Origin: Methylobrevis albus
GTDB taxonomy: Bacteria; Pseudomonadota; Alphaproteobacteria; Rhizobiales; Pleomorphomonadaceae
DNA length: 64,000 nt
Assembly: GCF_015904235.1 (NCBI RefSeq)
Contig: NZ_JADZLT010000036.1
Span: 62,001 to 126,000, forward strand
Reading direction: 5' to 3'
Shown: one piece after another, positions 27,633-38,218 of the stretch
Layout: each line of letters begins with the position of its first letter
Position numbering within the stretch: the first letter of the stretch is position 1
The notes under the pieces: generated by a model
Databases searched by the model: none
Seen by the model: the letters and a program-made list of their open reading frames with translations, nothing else
What the model was told of the DNA's origin: nothing
Made by a program: the position numbers and the translations under genes

Positions 27633-27754
27633 CGGCGCTCCCTGATGGCGTCCGAGCAGACCATGCGCGGCCGCGCCGGGCAAGTCGGCAGCCGGCTCGG
27701 CCGCACTGCTGTCCGGTTCGGCGCGTTGCGGCGACGTCGGGTTTCTCAACCTCG

Positions 27755-27792
27755 CGACCGTCATCACCGGCCTTGAGCCGGTGACCCACTCG
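27755..27792. repeat. Palindromic repeat, family C, copy 1
   Basis: CGTCATCACCGGCCTTGAGCCGGTGACCCA form: a common rhizobial intergenic element with inner inverted repeat ACCGGC-cttga-GCCGGT. Confidence 0.7.
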
Positions 27793-27868
27793 CCCCTCAG
27801 AACGGGATGGCACTCGCAATCGAATTACTGTGGTAGATCAATATCTTGGCTCGAACGATGCCGCACGG

Positions 27869-27907
27869 CCATTGGGTCGCCGGGTCAAGCCCGGCGATGA
27901 CGATCGA
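27869..27907. repeat. Palindromic repeat, family C, copy 2
   Basis: Opposite orientation to copy 1: ATTGGGTCGCCGGGTCAAGC followed by CCGGCGATGACGATCG. Inner stem CGCCGGG-tcaag-CCCGGCG. Confidence 0.75.
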
Positions 27908-28059
27908 AAGCGAGTCCATCGGCACCGGAGTCCGCCGGGCCGAATTTCAACACCGTGGTCGTGCAGGGCAACACGGTGAAACATGCCCTCCAATCGACGC
28001 CGTGATCGGCCGAAGCCGGCACGAACCGGAGAGGCCGCGACCCGCCCCGGTCGCCCGGA

Positions 28060-28419
28060 TCAGCCGACCTCGTAGCCGAGCAGCAGGAGCCAGGGGGCGA
28101 ACAGCACCTCAAGGAAGGGCGTGTTGCGCGCGCCCATCGACGCGGCGACGTCGCCCCAGTGCGCGATGCCGAAGGCGCAGCCGACCCATAGGATGCTGCA
28201 GACCTGCCAGGTCTCGTACAGGCCCTGCGCCTTCACCCGCCAGCCGGCGTGGGCAAGGCCGAAGGCGGCGAGCAGCAGCGGCGGGCCGAAGTTGGCGACG
28301 GCGGCGATCAGGCCGTAGAACAGGATCGGGAACACCACCATCATGCTGATGAAGGTGACGAACGGGATCGCGAAAAACAGCGCGGCGGCGATGGCGATGG
28401 TGAGCCGGGTTCTCGACAT
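28060..28419 (-). CDS. Small membrane protein of unknown function
   Basis: This 119-residue protein has three or four hydrophobic segments (AIAAALFFAIPFVTFISMMVV, LIAAVANFGPPLLLAAFGL, WQVCSILWVGCAFGIAH, LEVLFAPWLLLLGYEVG). No known transporter or enzyme motif is seen. ATG at 28419 precedes the first helix. It sits downstream of rpoD beyond the terminator, so it is transcribed separately. Confidence 0.65.
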   Translation of the reverse strand: MSRTRLTIAIAAALFFAIPFVTFISMMVVFPILFYGLIAAVANFGPPLLLAAFGLAHAGWRVKAQGLYETWQVCSILWVGCAFGIAHWGDVAASMGARNTPFLEVLFAPWLLLLGYEVG

Positions 28420-28502
28420 GGCGTTAAGGCTCGTGGCGACAACGAGAGATTCGTCACCCGAGCTTCGCACCGACTTCTCTTGCGAGACTTAAGCCGCAAC
28501 GC

Positions 28503-28530
28503 AAAAAGGGCCGCTTGCGCGGCCCTTTTG
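28503..28530 (-). terminator. rpoD terminator
   Basis: This is an 11-bp perfect stem (28504-28514 with 28519-28529) with a four-base loop, flanked by A/T runs so that the minus strand ends in a T-tract. It lies 22 bases past the rpoD stop. Confidence 0.85.
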
Positions 28531-28551
28531 CAGTCGTCGTGAACGATGCGT

Positions 28552-30537
<1,986 letters not shown>

Positions 30538-31138
30538 TCGCTTCTCTCCAACCTCGGCGGCCGCGCGGCGGGGGTCGCCGCGTGCCATCCGTCGCGAGTC
30601 CGCGCCTCCCGCCGGAAGCGCTCCCGCCTTGTGTCCCATAGGCCCGATCGACCGCCGTCCTTCGGGTCCGTTCGTCCTGCTGCCGCGCGGAGCCCCGTGC
30701 AGCATGTCGATGCGCTCTTAAATCCGGATTAACCCTGCCGCCGAGTTCTCTGTCCGTCTCGCCGCGCACCCGGCTCGACGCCACCCGGGATCGCCGTCCG
30801 CCGACACGTCGCCGGCCCGTTTTCCGGCCCGCGCGACAAACACGCCGGTTCCGATTGCACCGCATGACCGGCCACTGTAATTCGAACCGGCGGCCATGCC
30901 GTTTGTTGCATTTCGCCCCGCTTGCGCGGCGCCACGTCCGCCGGCGGCGGGCGTGCCATGGCTTTCGGCTGCCGAAACGAAAGCCGCGACAGCCGGATCG
31001 GTGTATTTAGCGATCGGATCGGTTTTCGCAAGGGTGATTCGCCCTCCGGGGCGCCAGCCACGCGCGAATTGGATGCCGGCTGTCGCCGGTGTTGCGCCGA
31101 TCCACCGCTTATCCCCAGAATATTGCCGGCGTGCGATC
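30538..31138. other. rpoD leader / dnaG-rpoD gap
   Basis: This 600-base gap between dnaG and rpoD on the minus strand contains one good candidate promoter (31004-31031) and an otherwise GC-rich leader with no supported gene. The long leader leaves room for regulation. Confidence 0.5.
31004..31031 (-). promoter_or_regulatory. Candidate sigma70 promoter for rpoD
   Basis: On the minus strand TTGCGA (31031-31026) and TAAATA (31009-31004) are separated by 16 bases, within an otherwise GC-rich region. It lies about 470 bases before the rpoD ATG. A promoter here matches the usual dnaG-rpoD arrangement. Confidence 0.4.
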
Positions 31139-33085
31139 TCACCCCGTCGCGGCGGGCGCTGCGGCGCGCACGCCGCTGCCCCGAATCGCCTTCGCCGTCT
31201 CGGCGAGTTCCTGCTCGAGGCGCAGCAGTTCCTCGCGGCGCCGGCCGCGCTCGCGCGTCAGTTCCAGAATCCGCATGGCGGCGGCGGGGTCCTCGTCGGC
31301 ATCGGCGAGGCCGGCGATCTCCGCCTCGATGTCCTCCGAGAGCAGCCTGAGCGACAGGCGCTCGACCATCAGGTCGAAGCAGGTCTCGACGAACTCGGCC
31401 GGCGGCGCAAAGCGCAGGATCGGCAGCCGCTCGGTGAGGCGGTGGCCGCGCGGCAGGCCGAGGCCGGTCGCGGTGCGTGCCGCCTCGCCGTGCACCTCGT
31501 CGAGCACCGCGGCATGCTCGGCGCCGAGGTGGGCGTAGCAGGCGTCCGCGCTCATCTCGTCGATCTCGATCGCCGCGCGGTAGAGCGCGCGCTTGAAGGC
31601 TTCGAGCCCCGGCCCGTGCATCTCGATGCGCAGCAGCGCGTCGAGGCGGCGCTCGAACAGCGGCGGGTTCTCGACGCAGAGCCCGAGCAGGATGCGCTCG
31701 ATGGTGGCGAGTTCCGACTGGTCGGCGTGGCGCAGATCGACCGTGCTGCTGCCGCCGGGGGCGACGTCGCCGCCCGGCCGGCGCCGGCCGCCGCGGTCGT
31801 GGCTCCAGAACAGCTCCGACAGCCGGCCGCGCAGGGCGAGGCGGTAGCGGCGCGCGACGCGCTCGTCCTTGATCTGGCGGACGAGATCGTCGAAGCGCGC
31901 CTCCAGCGCGGCCTTGCGCTCGGGCGTGTCGATGCGCGCCTCGGCGGTCTCGCGGGCGACGATGACGTCGAACAGCGGGCTCGCCCGGCCGACCTCGGCG
32001 AGGAACGCCTCGCGGCCGCCGCTGCGGATCAGGTCGTCGGGATCCTTGCCGTCGGGCAGGAAGGCGAAGTTGAACGAGAAGCCGGATTTCAACAGCGGCA
32101 GCATGCGGTCGATGGCGCGATGCGCGGCGGCGATGCCGGCGCGGTCGCCGTCGAAGCAGATCACCGGCTCGGGCGCGAGGCGCCAGAGGCGGTGGATGTG
32201 ATCCTCGGTGAAGGCGGTGCCGAGGGTGGCGACGACGTTGCCGACGCCGGCCTGCCACACCGCGATCGCGTCGAGGTAGCCCTCGGTGACGATGACGCCG
32301 CCGGCCTTGTGGGCGGGCTCGCGCGCCTTGTCGAGGTTGAAGAGCATCGAGCCCTTCTGGAAAACCGGCGTCTCCGGCGAGTTCAGGTACTTCGGCTCGC
32401 CCTTCGGATCGAGGGTCCGGCCGCCGAAGGCGACGGCACGGCCGCGGTCGTCGCAGATCGGGATCATCAGCCGGCCGCGGAAGCGGTCGTAGCTCGGGCG
32501 GCCGTCGTCAGGCACGATCAGCAGACCGGCCTCGACGGCGTCCTTCTCCTCGACCGCCTGTTCTTTCAGGTGACGCTTCAGCGCGTCGCGCTCGGCCGGG
32601 GCAAAGCCGATGCGAAACGCCGCCACGGTCTCGGGTCTCAGGGCGCGGCGCTCGATGTAGTCGCGCGCGGCGCGGCCCTCGGGTGCCTGCAGCCGCTGCT
32701 CGAAGAAGCGCGCGGCGATCTCGACGATCTCGGTCAGGCCCTTGCGGGCGGCGGCCTGGCGGATCTCGCGTGGGTCGGCCTTCGGCAGCGCGACGCCCGC
32801 GTCCTCGGCGAGGCGCTCGACGGCCTCGGGGAACGACAGCCCCTCGGTCTCGCTCAGGAACTTGAAATGGTCGCCCGAGGCGCCACAGCCGAAGCAGTGG
32901 TAGATGCCGCGGCGGTCGTCGCAATGGAACGACGGCGACTTTTCCTTGTGGAACGGGCAGCAGGCCCAGAAATCGCCGCGCGCCGGCTGCGACTTGCGCC
33001 GGTCCCACGTGACCTTGCGCCCGACGATCGCGGAGATCGGCAGCCGGGCACGGATGTCGTCGAGGAGTTGGGGCGAGAAGCGCAT
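31139..33085 (-). CDS. dnaG: DNA primase DnaG
   Basis: This 648-residue primase makes RNA primers for replication. The N-terminal CHC2 zinc finger is CCPFHKEKSPSFHCDD...YHCFGCGASGD (about residues 41-75). The TOPRIM metal site is VIVTEGYLDAIA and CFDGDRAGIAAA (about 260-320), and the DPDDLIRSGG motif follows. The C-terminal helicase-interaction domain is helical and ends about residue 640. It is the second gene of a yqeY-dnaG-rpoD set, with a DUF1801 gene inserted in the opposite direction between yqeY and dnaG. Confidence 0.98.
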   Translation of the reverse strand: MRFSPQLLDDIRARLPISAIVGRKVTWDRRKSQPARGDFWACCPFHKEKSPSFHCDDRRGIYHCFGCGASGDHFKFLSETEGLSFPEAVERLAEDAGVALPKADPREIRQAAARKGLTEIVEIAARFFEQRLQAPEGRAARDYIERRALRPETVAAFRIGFAPAERDALKRHLKEQAVEEKDAVEAGLLIVPDDGRPSYDRFRGRLMIPICDDRGRAVAFGGRTLDPKGEPKYLNSPETPVFQKGSMLFNLDKAREPAHKAGGVIVTEGYLDAIAVWQAGVGNVVATLGTAFTEDHIHRLWRLAPEPVICFDGDRAGIAAAHRAIDRMLPLLKSGFSFNFAFLPDGKDPDDLIRSGGREAFLAEVGRASPLFDVIVARETAEARIDTPERKAALEARFDDLVRQIKDERVARRYRLALRGRLSELFWSHDRGGRRRPGGDVAPGGSSTVDLRHADQSELATIERILLGLCVENPPLFERRLDALLRIEMHGPGLEAFKRALYRAAIEIDEMSADACYAHLGAEHAAVLDEVHGEAARTATGLGLPRGHRLTERLPILRFAPPAEFVETCFDLMVERLSLRLLSEDIEAEIAGLADADEDPAAAMRILELTRERGRRREELLRLEQELAETAKAIRGSGVRAAAPAATG

Positions 33086-33238
33086 CGGTCCATTCTACGG
33101 CGTGGCGGGGCGGGCGTCCAACGGCGCGGCGGTTCCGGCGGCGACGAAAGCTGCATTGCGGCCCCGCGGCGGCCGGTTGGCTTTACCCGGCGCCGAAGCT
33201 GCGGCACCCTCAACCTCGCAATCATGAGGAGCGGGGCG

Positions 33239-33706
33239 ATGGCCGGATCGACGCCGAAAAAGCCGAAAGCCGCCAAGGCGTCCCCGACCGTGTCAGGACC
33301 CGGCGCACCGGTGCTGCTCTCCGGCGGCAATCCGCAGATCGCCAAGGGCTACGGCGACGCGCCGGTCGCCGCCTACATCGCCGCCATGCCGGGCTGGAAG
33401 AGCGGCGTCGGGCAGCGGCTCGATGCGCTGATCGTTTCCGCCGTGCCCGGGGTGCGCAAGGCGGTGAAGTGGAACTCGCCGCTCTATGGCGCCGGGGACG
33501 ACGGCTGGTTTCTCAGCGTCCACTGCTTCACGAAGTACATCAAAGTGGCGTTCTTCCGCGGCGCGGCGCTCGATCCGGTTCCGCCGCACGCCTCGACGAG
33601 CGGCACCACGCGCTATTTCCACATCCACGAGACCGACACGCTGGACGAGGCCGGCTTCACCGACTGGGTCGTCCAGGCGAGCCGCCTGCCCGGCGAGCGC
33701 CTGTGA
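33239..33706 (+). CDS. DUF1801 (YdhG-like) protein
   Basis: This 155-residue protein has an N-terminal lysine-rich tail and a DUF1801 domain: VAAYIAAMPGWKSGVGQRLDALIVSAVPGVRKAVKWNSPLYG, with segments cut at WNSPLYG and KYIKVAFFRGAAL. The family is cytosolic and of unknown function, related in fold to the iron-chaperone-like YdhG. ATG at 33239 follows AGGAG directly; an upstream ATG at 33224 exists. It lies antiparallel between dnaG and yqeY. Confidence 0.88.
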   Translation: MAGSTPKKPKAAKASPTVSGPGAPVLLSGGNPQIAKGYGDAPVAAYIAAMPGWKSGVGQRLDALIVSAVPGVRKAVKWNSPLYGAGDDGWFLSVHCFTKYIKVAFFRGAALDPVPPHASTSGTTRYFHIHETDTLDEAGFTDWVVQASRLPGERL

Positions 33707-33718
33707 GCCGCGGCCGGC

Positions 33719-34174
33719 TCACTCCTCTTTGAGCAGCCCCTTCACGACGCCGCTCGCTTTGGCAAAATCCATCTTGCCGGGGTAGCGCTCCTTCAGGGCC
33801 GACATGCAGCGGCCGACGTCGCGCAGGCCGTGCGCGCCGGTCTCGTCGACGACGACACGGCAGGCCGAGCGGACCTCTTCCTCGGAGAACTGGCGCGGCA
33901 GGAACTCGCGAATGATGCCGAGTTCCTCGCGCTCCTGTTCGGCGAGGTCGATACGGCCGCCGTCTTCGTAGAGCCGCGCCGACTCGTCTCGCTGTTTGAT
34001 CATCTTGACGAGGATCTGCAGCAGCTCCTCGTCGGAGACGCGCTCCTTGCCGTTCGAGCGCGCGGCGATGTCGCGATCGGTGATCGCGGCACTGATCAGC
34101 CGCAGCGTCGAGGTGCGACGCTTGTCCTGCGTCTTCAAAGCCTGCTTCAGCGCTTCGCCGAGCCGTTCACGCAT
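33719..34174 (-). CDS. yqeY: GatB/YqeY domain protein
   Basis: This 151-residue protein has a YqeY domain, related to the tRNA-binding tail of GatB in tRNA amidotransferase. The signature is MRERLGEALKQALKTQDKRR at the start, then RISAAITDRDIAAR-like text, EELLQILVKMIKQRDESA and FLPRQFSEEEV. Its conserved place next to dnaG and rpoD, with carA divergent, is typical of Rhizobiales. It starts at ATG 34174; the longer frame to 34270 has no family similarity. Confidence 0.95.
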   Translation of the reverse strand: MRERLGEALKQALKTQDKRRTSTLRLISAAITDRDIAARSNGKERVSDEELLQILVKMIKQRDESARLYEDGGRIDLAEQEREELGIIREFLPRQFSEEEVRSACRVVVDETGAHGLRDVGRCMSALKERYPGKMDFAKASGVVKGLLKEE

Positions 34175-34496
34175 GGGGCACCCGATTGTTCCGCTTCGAG
34201 AGAAGGCCTTAGGCGTCCGGCTTCGTCGCCGCAACACCTGCCTCGCAGATAAGCTGTTGATTTCGATCACATTTCATAGGACTGAGCGGCATTGACGCCT
34301 CCATTCCTTTCCACTATGGTCCCGCCGTCGCGCGGCCCGGCCGAGCCGGCCCGCAAAGCCGGCCTTGCAACGGTTGCGCCGGTTTGCCGGCGACCCCGGT
34401 ATCCCGGCCCCGCGTCCTTGCCCATGCGCTTCGCCTTCCACCGACGGCCCCGCCGAAGCCGGCCGGACGGCGATAGCAGACGCTGAAAGAGAGACC
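34175..34496. other. yqeY-carA divergent promoter region
   Basis: No gene is supported. An AT-richer stretch at 34250-34290 (TTGATTTCGATCACATTTCATAGG) is the most promoter-like part and could serve either gene. No clear attenuator was seen before carA. Confidence 0.5.
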
Positions 34497-35762
34497 ATGA
34501 CGATCTCCTCCGATACGACGCCCGCGGCTGACGCGGCGCCGGGCCTTCTGGCGCCTGACGCCGATGCCCGGGCCGATGCCTGGCAGGAGCCGGCGCCCAC
34601 CGCGCTGCTCGTCCTCGCCGACGGTACGGTCATCGAGGGCTTCGGCATCGGCGCCCGCGGCGCGGCCGTGGGCGAGGTCTGCTTCAACACCGCCATGACC
34701 GGTTATCAGGAAATCCTGACCGATCCTTCCTATGCCGGACAGATCGTGACGTTCACATTTCCGCATATCGGCAATGTCGGCGTCAACGACGAGGACATCG
34801 AGACGGTCAACATGGCCGCCGCCTCCGGTGTGCGCGGCTGCGTCGTGCGCGACGAGGTCACCGCGCCGTCGAACCACCGCGCCACCCGCCGCTTCGACGC
34901 CTGGCTCGCCGCCCGCGGCATCATTGGCATCTCGGGCGTCGACACCCGGGCGCTGACGGCGCTGATCCGCGAGAAGGGCATGCCCAACGCGTTGATCGCG
35001 CACGACCCGGACGGCCGCTTCGACCTCGCCGACCTGAAGCGGCAGGCCGCCGCCTGGGGCGGGCTCGAGGGCCTCGACCTCGCGAAGGACGTGACGCACG
35101 GCCAGACCTTCAACTGGGACGAAACCACCTGGACGCTCGGGGAAGGCTACGGCCGGCTGACCGATCCGCAGCATCATGTGGTCGTGATCGACTACGGCAT
35201 CAAGCGCAACATCCTGCGCCTGCTCGCAGACCAGGGTTGCAAGCTGACCGTGCTGCCGGCGACGGCGACCGCCGAAGAGGTGCTGGCGCACGCGCCGGAC
35301 GGCGTCTTCCTCTCGAATGGCCCCGGCGACCCGGCCGCGACCGGCGACTACGCCGTGCCGATGATCCGCGAGATCGTCGCGCGCGACATCCCGACCTTCG
35401 GCATCTGCCTCGGCCACCAGATGCTCGGCATCGCGCTCGGCGGCAAGACCGAGAAAATGCACCAGGGCCACCACGGCGCGAACCATCCGGTGATGGACCA
35501 CACCACCGGCAAGGTCGAGATCACCTCGATGAACCACGGTTTTGCGGTGGACGCGGCCAGCCTGCCGGACAGCGTCGAGCAGACCCACGTCTCGCTGTTC
35601 GACGGCTCCAACTGCGGGCTGCGCCTGAAGGAAAAGCCGGTCTTTTCCGTGCAGTACCACCCGGAAGCCTCGCCGGGTCCGCGCGACAGCCACTACCTCT
35701 TCACCCGGTTCGTCAATCTGATCCGGGCGCGCAAGGGGCAGGAGGCGGTGGCGGAACGGTAA
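34497..35762 (+). CDS. carA: Carbamoyl phosphate synthase small subunit
   Basis: This 421-residue glutaminase subunit supplies ammonia to CarB for pyrimidine and arginine synthesis. The N-terminal CPSase_sm_chain domain contains GEVCFNTAMTGYQEILTDPS. The C-terminal class I glutamine amidotransferase has the nucleophile Cys in FGICLGHQMLG and the His-Glu pair in VQYHPEASPGP. FLSNGPGDP is the oxyanion-strand motif. ATG at 34497 follows GAAAGAGAG; the frame extends 44 codons upstream without similarity. In many Rhizobiales carB lies close by; here three unrelated genes separate them. Confidence 0.98.
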   Translation: MTISSDTTPAADAAPGLLAPDADARADAWQEPAPTALLVLADGTVIEGFGIGARGAAVGEVCFNTAMTGYQEILTDPSYAGQIVTFTFPHIGNVGVNDEDIETVNMAAASGVRGCVVRDEVTAPSNHRATRRFDAWLAARGIIGISGVDTRALTALIREKGMPNALIAHDPDGRFDLADLKRQAAAWGGLEGLDLAKDVTHGQTFNWDETTWTLGEGYGRLTDPQHHVVVIDYGIKRNILRLLADQGCKLTVLPATATAEEVLAHAPDGVFLSNGPGDPAATGDYAVPMIREIVARDIPTFGICLGHQMLGIALGGKTEKMHQGHHGANHPVMDHTTGKVEITSMNHGFAVDAASLPDSVEQTHVSLFDGSNCGLRLKEKPVFSVQYHPEASPGPRDSHYLFTRFVNLIRARKGQEAVAER

Positions 35763-35799
35763 TGGGTTCGCCGGCGACGGAATAGCAGGAGGGGCCAGA

Positions 35800-35848
35800 C
35801 CCCTCCCGACCCGGCTGCGCCGGGCCACCCTCCCCACGAGGGGGAAGG
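35800..35848. repeat. Palindromic repeat, family B, copy 1
   Basis: This has the form CCCCTCCCGACCC-GGCTGCGCCG-GGCCACCCTCCCCACGAGGG. The same element recurs in parts at 35883-35969 and in an inverted pair at 38013 and 38147. Confidence 0.8.
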
Positions 35849-35882
35849 ATGTCGATTCGATAGGACCTCGCTACAACCTGAT

Positions 35883-35969
35883 CCCTCCCCCTCGTGGGGC
35901 TGCCTTGCAGGCGGAGGAGACACGCGGCTCCGTAGCAGGGGTGGCCCCGCGCAGCGGGGTCGGGAGGGG
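35883..35969. repeat. Palindromic repeat, family B, copy 2, interrupted
   Basis: The two halves of the repeat (CCTCCCCCTCGTGGGG at 35884-35899 and GTGGCCCCGCGCAGCGGGGT followed by CGGGAGGGG at 35941-35969) are separated by about 40 bases of unrelated sequence. This suggests a later insertion. It lies in the opposite orientation to copy 1. Confidence 0.7.
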
Positions 35970-36024
35970 TCGCCGCACGGCAAGGCACCACGACCGGGCC
36001 GCAGCAACGCCCCTCCCCGCCGCG

Positions 36025-37035
36025 TCACTCGGCGAACTGATAGGTCGCCGGAAGCCAGCGGTAGGCCGTGCCCGCTCGTTCGACGAAGCCGAAGGACGGG
36101 AAGGACGTGTGGTAGCCGAGCACCGGCAACCGCTCCGCCGCCACCATGTCGTAGACCCGCCGCCGCGTCGCGACGCCCTGCTGCTTGTCCATGTCGAACA
36201 GCGCGCTCCATTCGGGATGCGCGAGCGACGCGACCTCGTGGTGGGCGCAGTCGCCCCAGACGAGCAGCCGCCGATCGTCGCTTTCGAGGTGAAAGGCGAG
36301 ATGGCCGGGCGTATGCCCGTAGGCCGCGACCGAGGTGATGCCCGGCACGACCTCGTCACCCGGCTGCAAAAGCGTGGTCCGATCCGCCAGGATCGGAAGG
36401 ATCTTCCTGAACAGCAGCGCCGAATTGCGTTCGTTGTCGCCCTCGGGCGCCCCGAGCCGCTCGTCGCTGCGCCAGAAATCGAACTCGATACCGCCGACGG
36501 CATAGCGCGCATTGGGGAAGGCCGCCCGGCCCTCTTCCACCAGGCCGCCGATGTGGTCGACGTGACAGTGGGTCAGGGCGACGACGTCGATCGCTTCGGG
36601 CGCGATGCCGGCCGATCGCAGGTGGTCGGCGAGGCGGCCCGCCGCCGGGCGCGGAATGAAGCCCTCGGCGCCGTTTCCGGCGTCGATCAGCACCAGTTCG
36701 CGCCCGGTGTTGATCAGCACGGGCGTGAAACCGGGCTGGAACCGCCGCGGCGGCAACAGGTTCGCCTGCATCAACGCTTCGACCTCCTCCCGCGGCCGGT
36801 CCTCGCCGACGATCGGCCACGGGCCGTCGACCATCGCGCCGCCGTCGGAGACGGCGGTGATCTCGAAGCTGCCGAGACGGAAGCGGCTGAAGACCGGCGC
36901 GACCGCGCCGAGCATCGGGGCGGCGGCGATCGCCGGGGCCGGTCGGAGCGGGAGCAGCGCCGGCGCGGCGAGAAGGCCGGCGCCAGCGCCAAGCAGGCTG
37001 CGGCGGGTGGGACGGCCGGTGGACTTGATCATCAT
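36025..37035 (-). CDS. MBL-fold metallo-hydrolase, Tat-exported
   Basis: This 336-residue enzyme of the metallo-beta-lactamase superfamily has an N-terminal twin-arginine signal (RPTRRSLLGAGAGLLAAPAL). The dinuclear zinc site is THCHVDHIGG near residue 150, with further His in YGHTPGHLAFH and Asp in VWGDCAHHEV. Related proteins in Rhizobiales include quorum-quenching lactonase-like and unassigned hydrolases; the substrate is not known. The start at 37035 lies 62 bases from a divergent AraC-type regulator that probably controls it. Confidence 0.93.
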   Translation of the reverse strand: MMIKSTGRPTRRSLLGAGAGLLAAPALLPLRPAPAIAAAPMLGAVAPVFSRFRLGSFEITAVSDGGAMVDGPWPIVGEDRPREEVEALMQANLLPPRRFQPGFTPVLINTGRELVLIDAGNGAEGFIPRPAAGRLADHLRSAGIAPEAIDVVALTHCHVDHIGGLVEEGRAAFPNARYAVGGIEFDFWRSDERLGAPEGDNERNSALLFRKILPILADRTTLLQPGDEVVPGITSVAAYGHTPGHLAFHLESDDRRLLVWGDCAHHEVASLAHPEWSALFDMDKQQGVATRRRVYDMVAAERLPVLGYHTSFPSFGFVERAGTAYRWLPATYQFAE

Positions 37036-37097
37036 TCACCTCGGGTCGATGCTGGACGGAACAGGCCGATCCATAAGGCCGAGGGGAGGAGAGCCGC

Positions 37098-37919
37098 TTG
37101 AACGAACCTGCTGCGCAGCCGCCGCCCGGCCCCGCGCGCCCGGGGCAGGCGCATCCGGAACCGGCGCATTCGGCGGCGGGTCCGCTGTGGAGTGTCGAGC
37201 CCGGCCGGACGCTGTTCGTCGGCCCGCTCGTCTACAACGCGCCGCACCAGCACGGCGCCGCCGTGTATCTCTCGAGCCTCGGCGGCGCCTTCGGCCTCGG
37301 GCTGTCCGGCCGCTGGATCGCCTGCGAGGCGGCGATGATCCCGGCCGGCCGCGTCCACGAGCTGCGGCTCGACGGCGAGCCGGTGATGGTGCTCTACGCG
37401 GAACCGGGCGCCGGCGGCGCCGAGCTGCTCGCCTCGCTGGTGAGCCAAGGCGAGGACCACGACGGCGTCCTCGTCGGCCGCTCGTCAACCCGCCTGCTCG
37501 CCCGCGAGCTCCACGAACGGGCCGACGGTCCGCGGTTCGCGGCCGCGGCCCTCGACGGGCTGCTCGCCTTCGCCGGCGAGCGGAGCCGAAGGACGATCTG
37601 CGCGCGGGTCGCCGCGGCGGCGCGCGCGCTCGACCGCGCAGAGCATGTGCCGGGCGTCGAGCATCTCGCGCGCGCGGCCAACCTGTCGCCGTCGCGGCTG
37701 CAACATCTGTTCAAGCAGGAGATCGGGGTGTCGCTGCGCCGCTACCGCACCTGGTCGCGGATGCGGCGGGCGATCGCCGAGATCGTGGCCGGCGCCAATT
37801 TCACGACCGCGGCCCACGCGGCGGGTTTTGCCGACCAGCCGCATTTCGCCCGCGACTTTCGAGCGACGTTCGGTGCCCCCGCCTCGGTGAGCTTGACTCG
37901 GCCGAGGAGCGGGGGGTAG
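37098..37919 (+). CDS. AraC-family transcriptional regulator
   Basis: This 273-residue regulator has a C-terminal AraC-type double helix-turn-helix (about residues 170-265: GVEHLARAANLSPSRLQHLF and TTAAHAAGFADQPHFARDF). The N-terminal half is a cupin-like effector domain (HQHGAAVYLSSLGG). The start is TTG at 37098 after a GGGAGGAGAG ribosome site; no ATG fits. Divergent transcription with the MBL-fold hydrolase gene suggests that it regulates that gene. Confidence 0.9.
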   Translation: MNEPAAQPPPGPARPGQAHPEPAHSAAGPLWSVEPGRTLFVGPLVYNAPHQHGAAVYLSSLGGAFGLGLSGRWIACEAAMIPAGRVHELRLDGEPVMVLYAEPGAGGAELLASLVSQGEDHDGVLVGRSSTRLLARELHERADGPRFAAAALDGLLAFAGERSRRTICARVAAAARALDRAEHVPGVEHLARAANLSPSRLQHLFKQEIGVSLRRYRTWSRMRRAIAEIVAGANFTTAAHAAGFADQPHFARDFRATFGAPASVSLTRPRSGG

Positions 37920-38012
37920 CGCGGCGGATGGGGGCGCCGGGTACGGAAGGGGCAGCAGGCCGTGGCGGAGCGGTGAGGGGTTTCGTTCGATAGGCCTTTG
38001 GGTGGGGCCTTA

Positions 38013-38071
38013 CCCCTCCCGACCCCGCTCCGCGGGGCCACCCTCCCCACGAGGGGGAGGGACGAGAACGC
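38013..38071. repeat. Palindromic repeat, family B, copy 3
   Basis: CCCCTCCCGACCCCGCTCCG, then CGGGGCCACCCTCCCCACGA and a G-run: full-length copy, inverted relative to copy 4, 75 bases away. Confidence 0.85.
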
Positions 38072-38146
38072 TGCACGTCGCAGATCACGCTGCAGCGCAG
38101 AACCTTCGGCGAGCATTCTGGACCTTCAGATCATCAGCCAGAACAT

Positions 38147-38198
38147 CCCTCCCCCTTGTGGGGAGGGTGGCCCGGCCAGCGGCCGGGTCGGGAGGGGT
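38147..38198. repeat. Palindromic repeat, family B, copy 4
   Basis: Inverted full-length copy: CCCTCCCCCTTGTGGGGAGG followed by GTGGCCCGGCCAGCGGCCGG and a TCGGGAGGGG end. Confidence 0.85.
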
Positions 38199-38218
38199 AG
38201 CCCCACGGCACGGCGCCC

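Larger units (their letters stand above)
27633..28059. other. Intergenic region with two small inverted repeats
   Basis: No gene is supported. It contains two related GGTCAAGCCCGGCGATGAC-type repeats (listed) in opposite orientation and a short AT-rich patch at 27812-27850 that may be a promoter. Confidence 0.6.

Noticed and set aside
30896-33238. Long upstream extension of the DUF1801 frame across dnaG
   Set aside because: It runs antisense through dnaG. Only the last 155 codons match a family and have a ribosome site.
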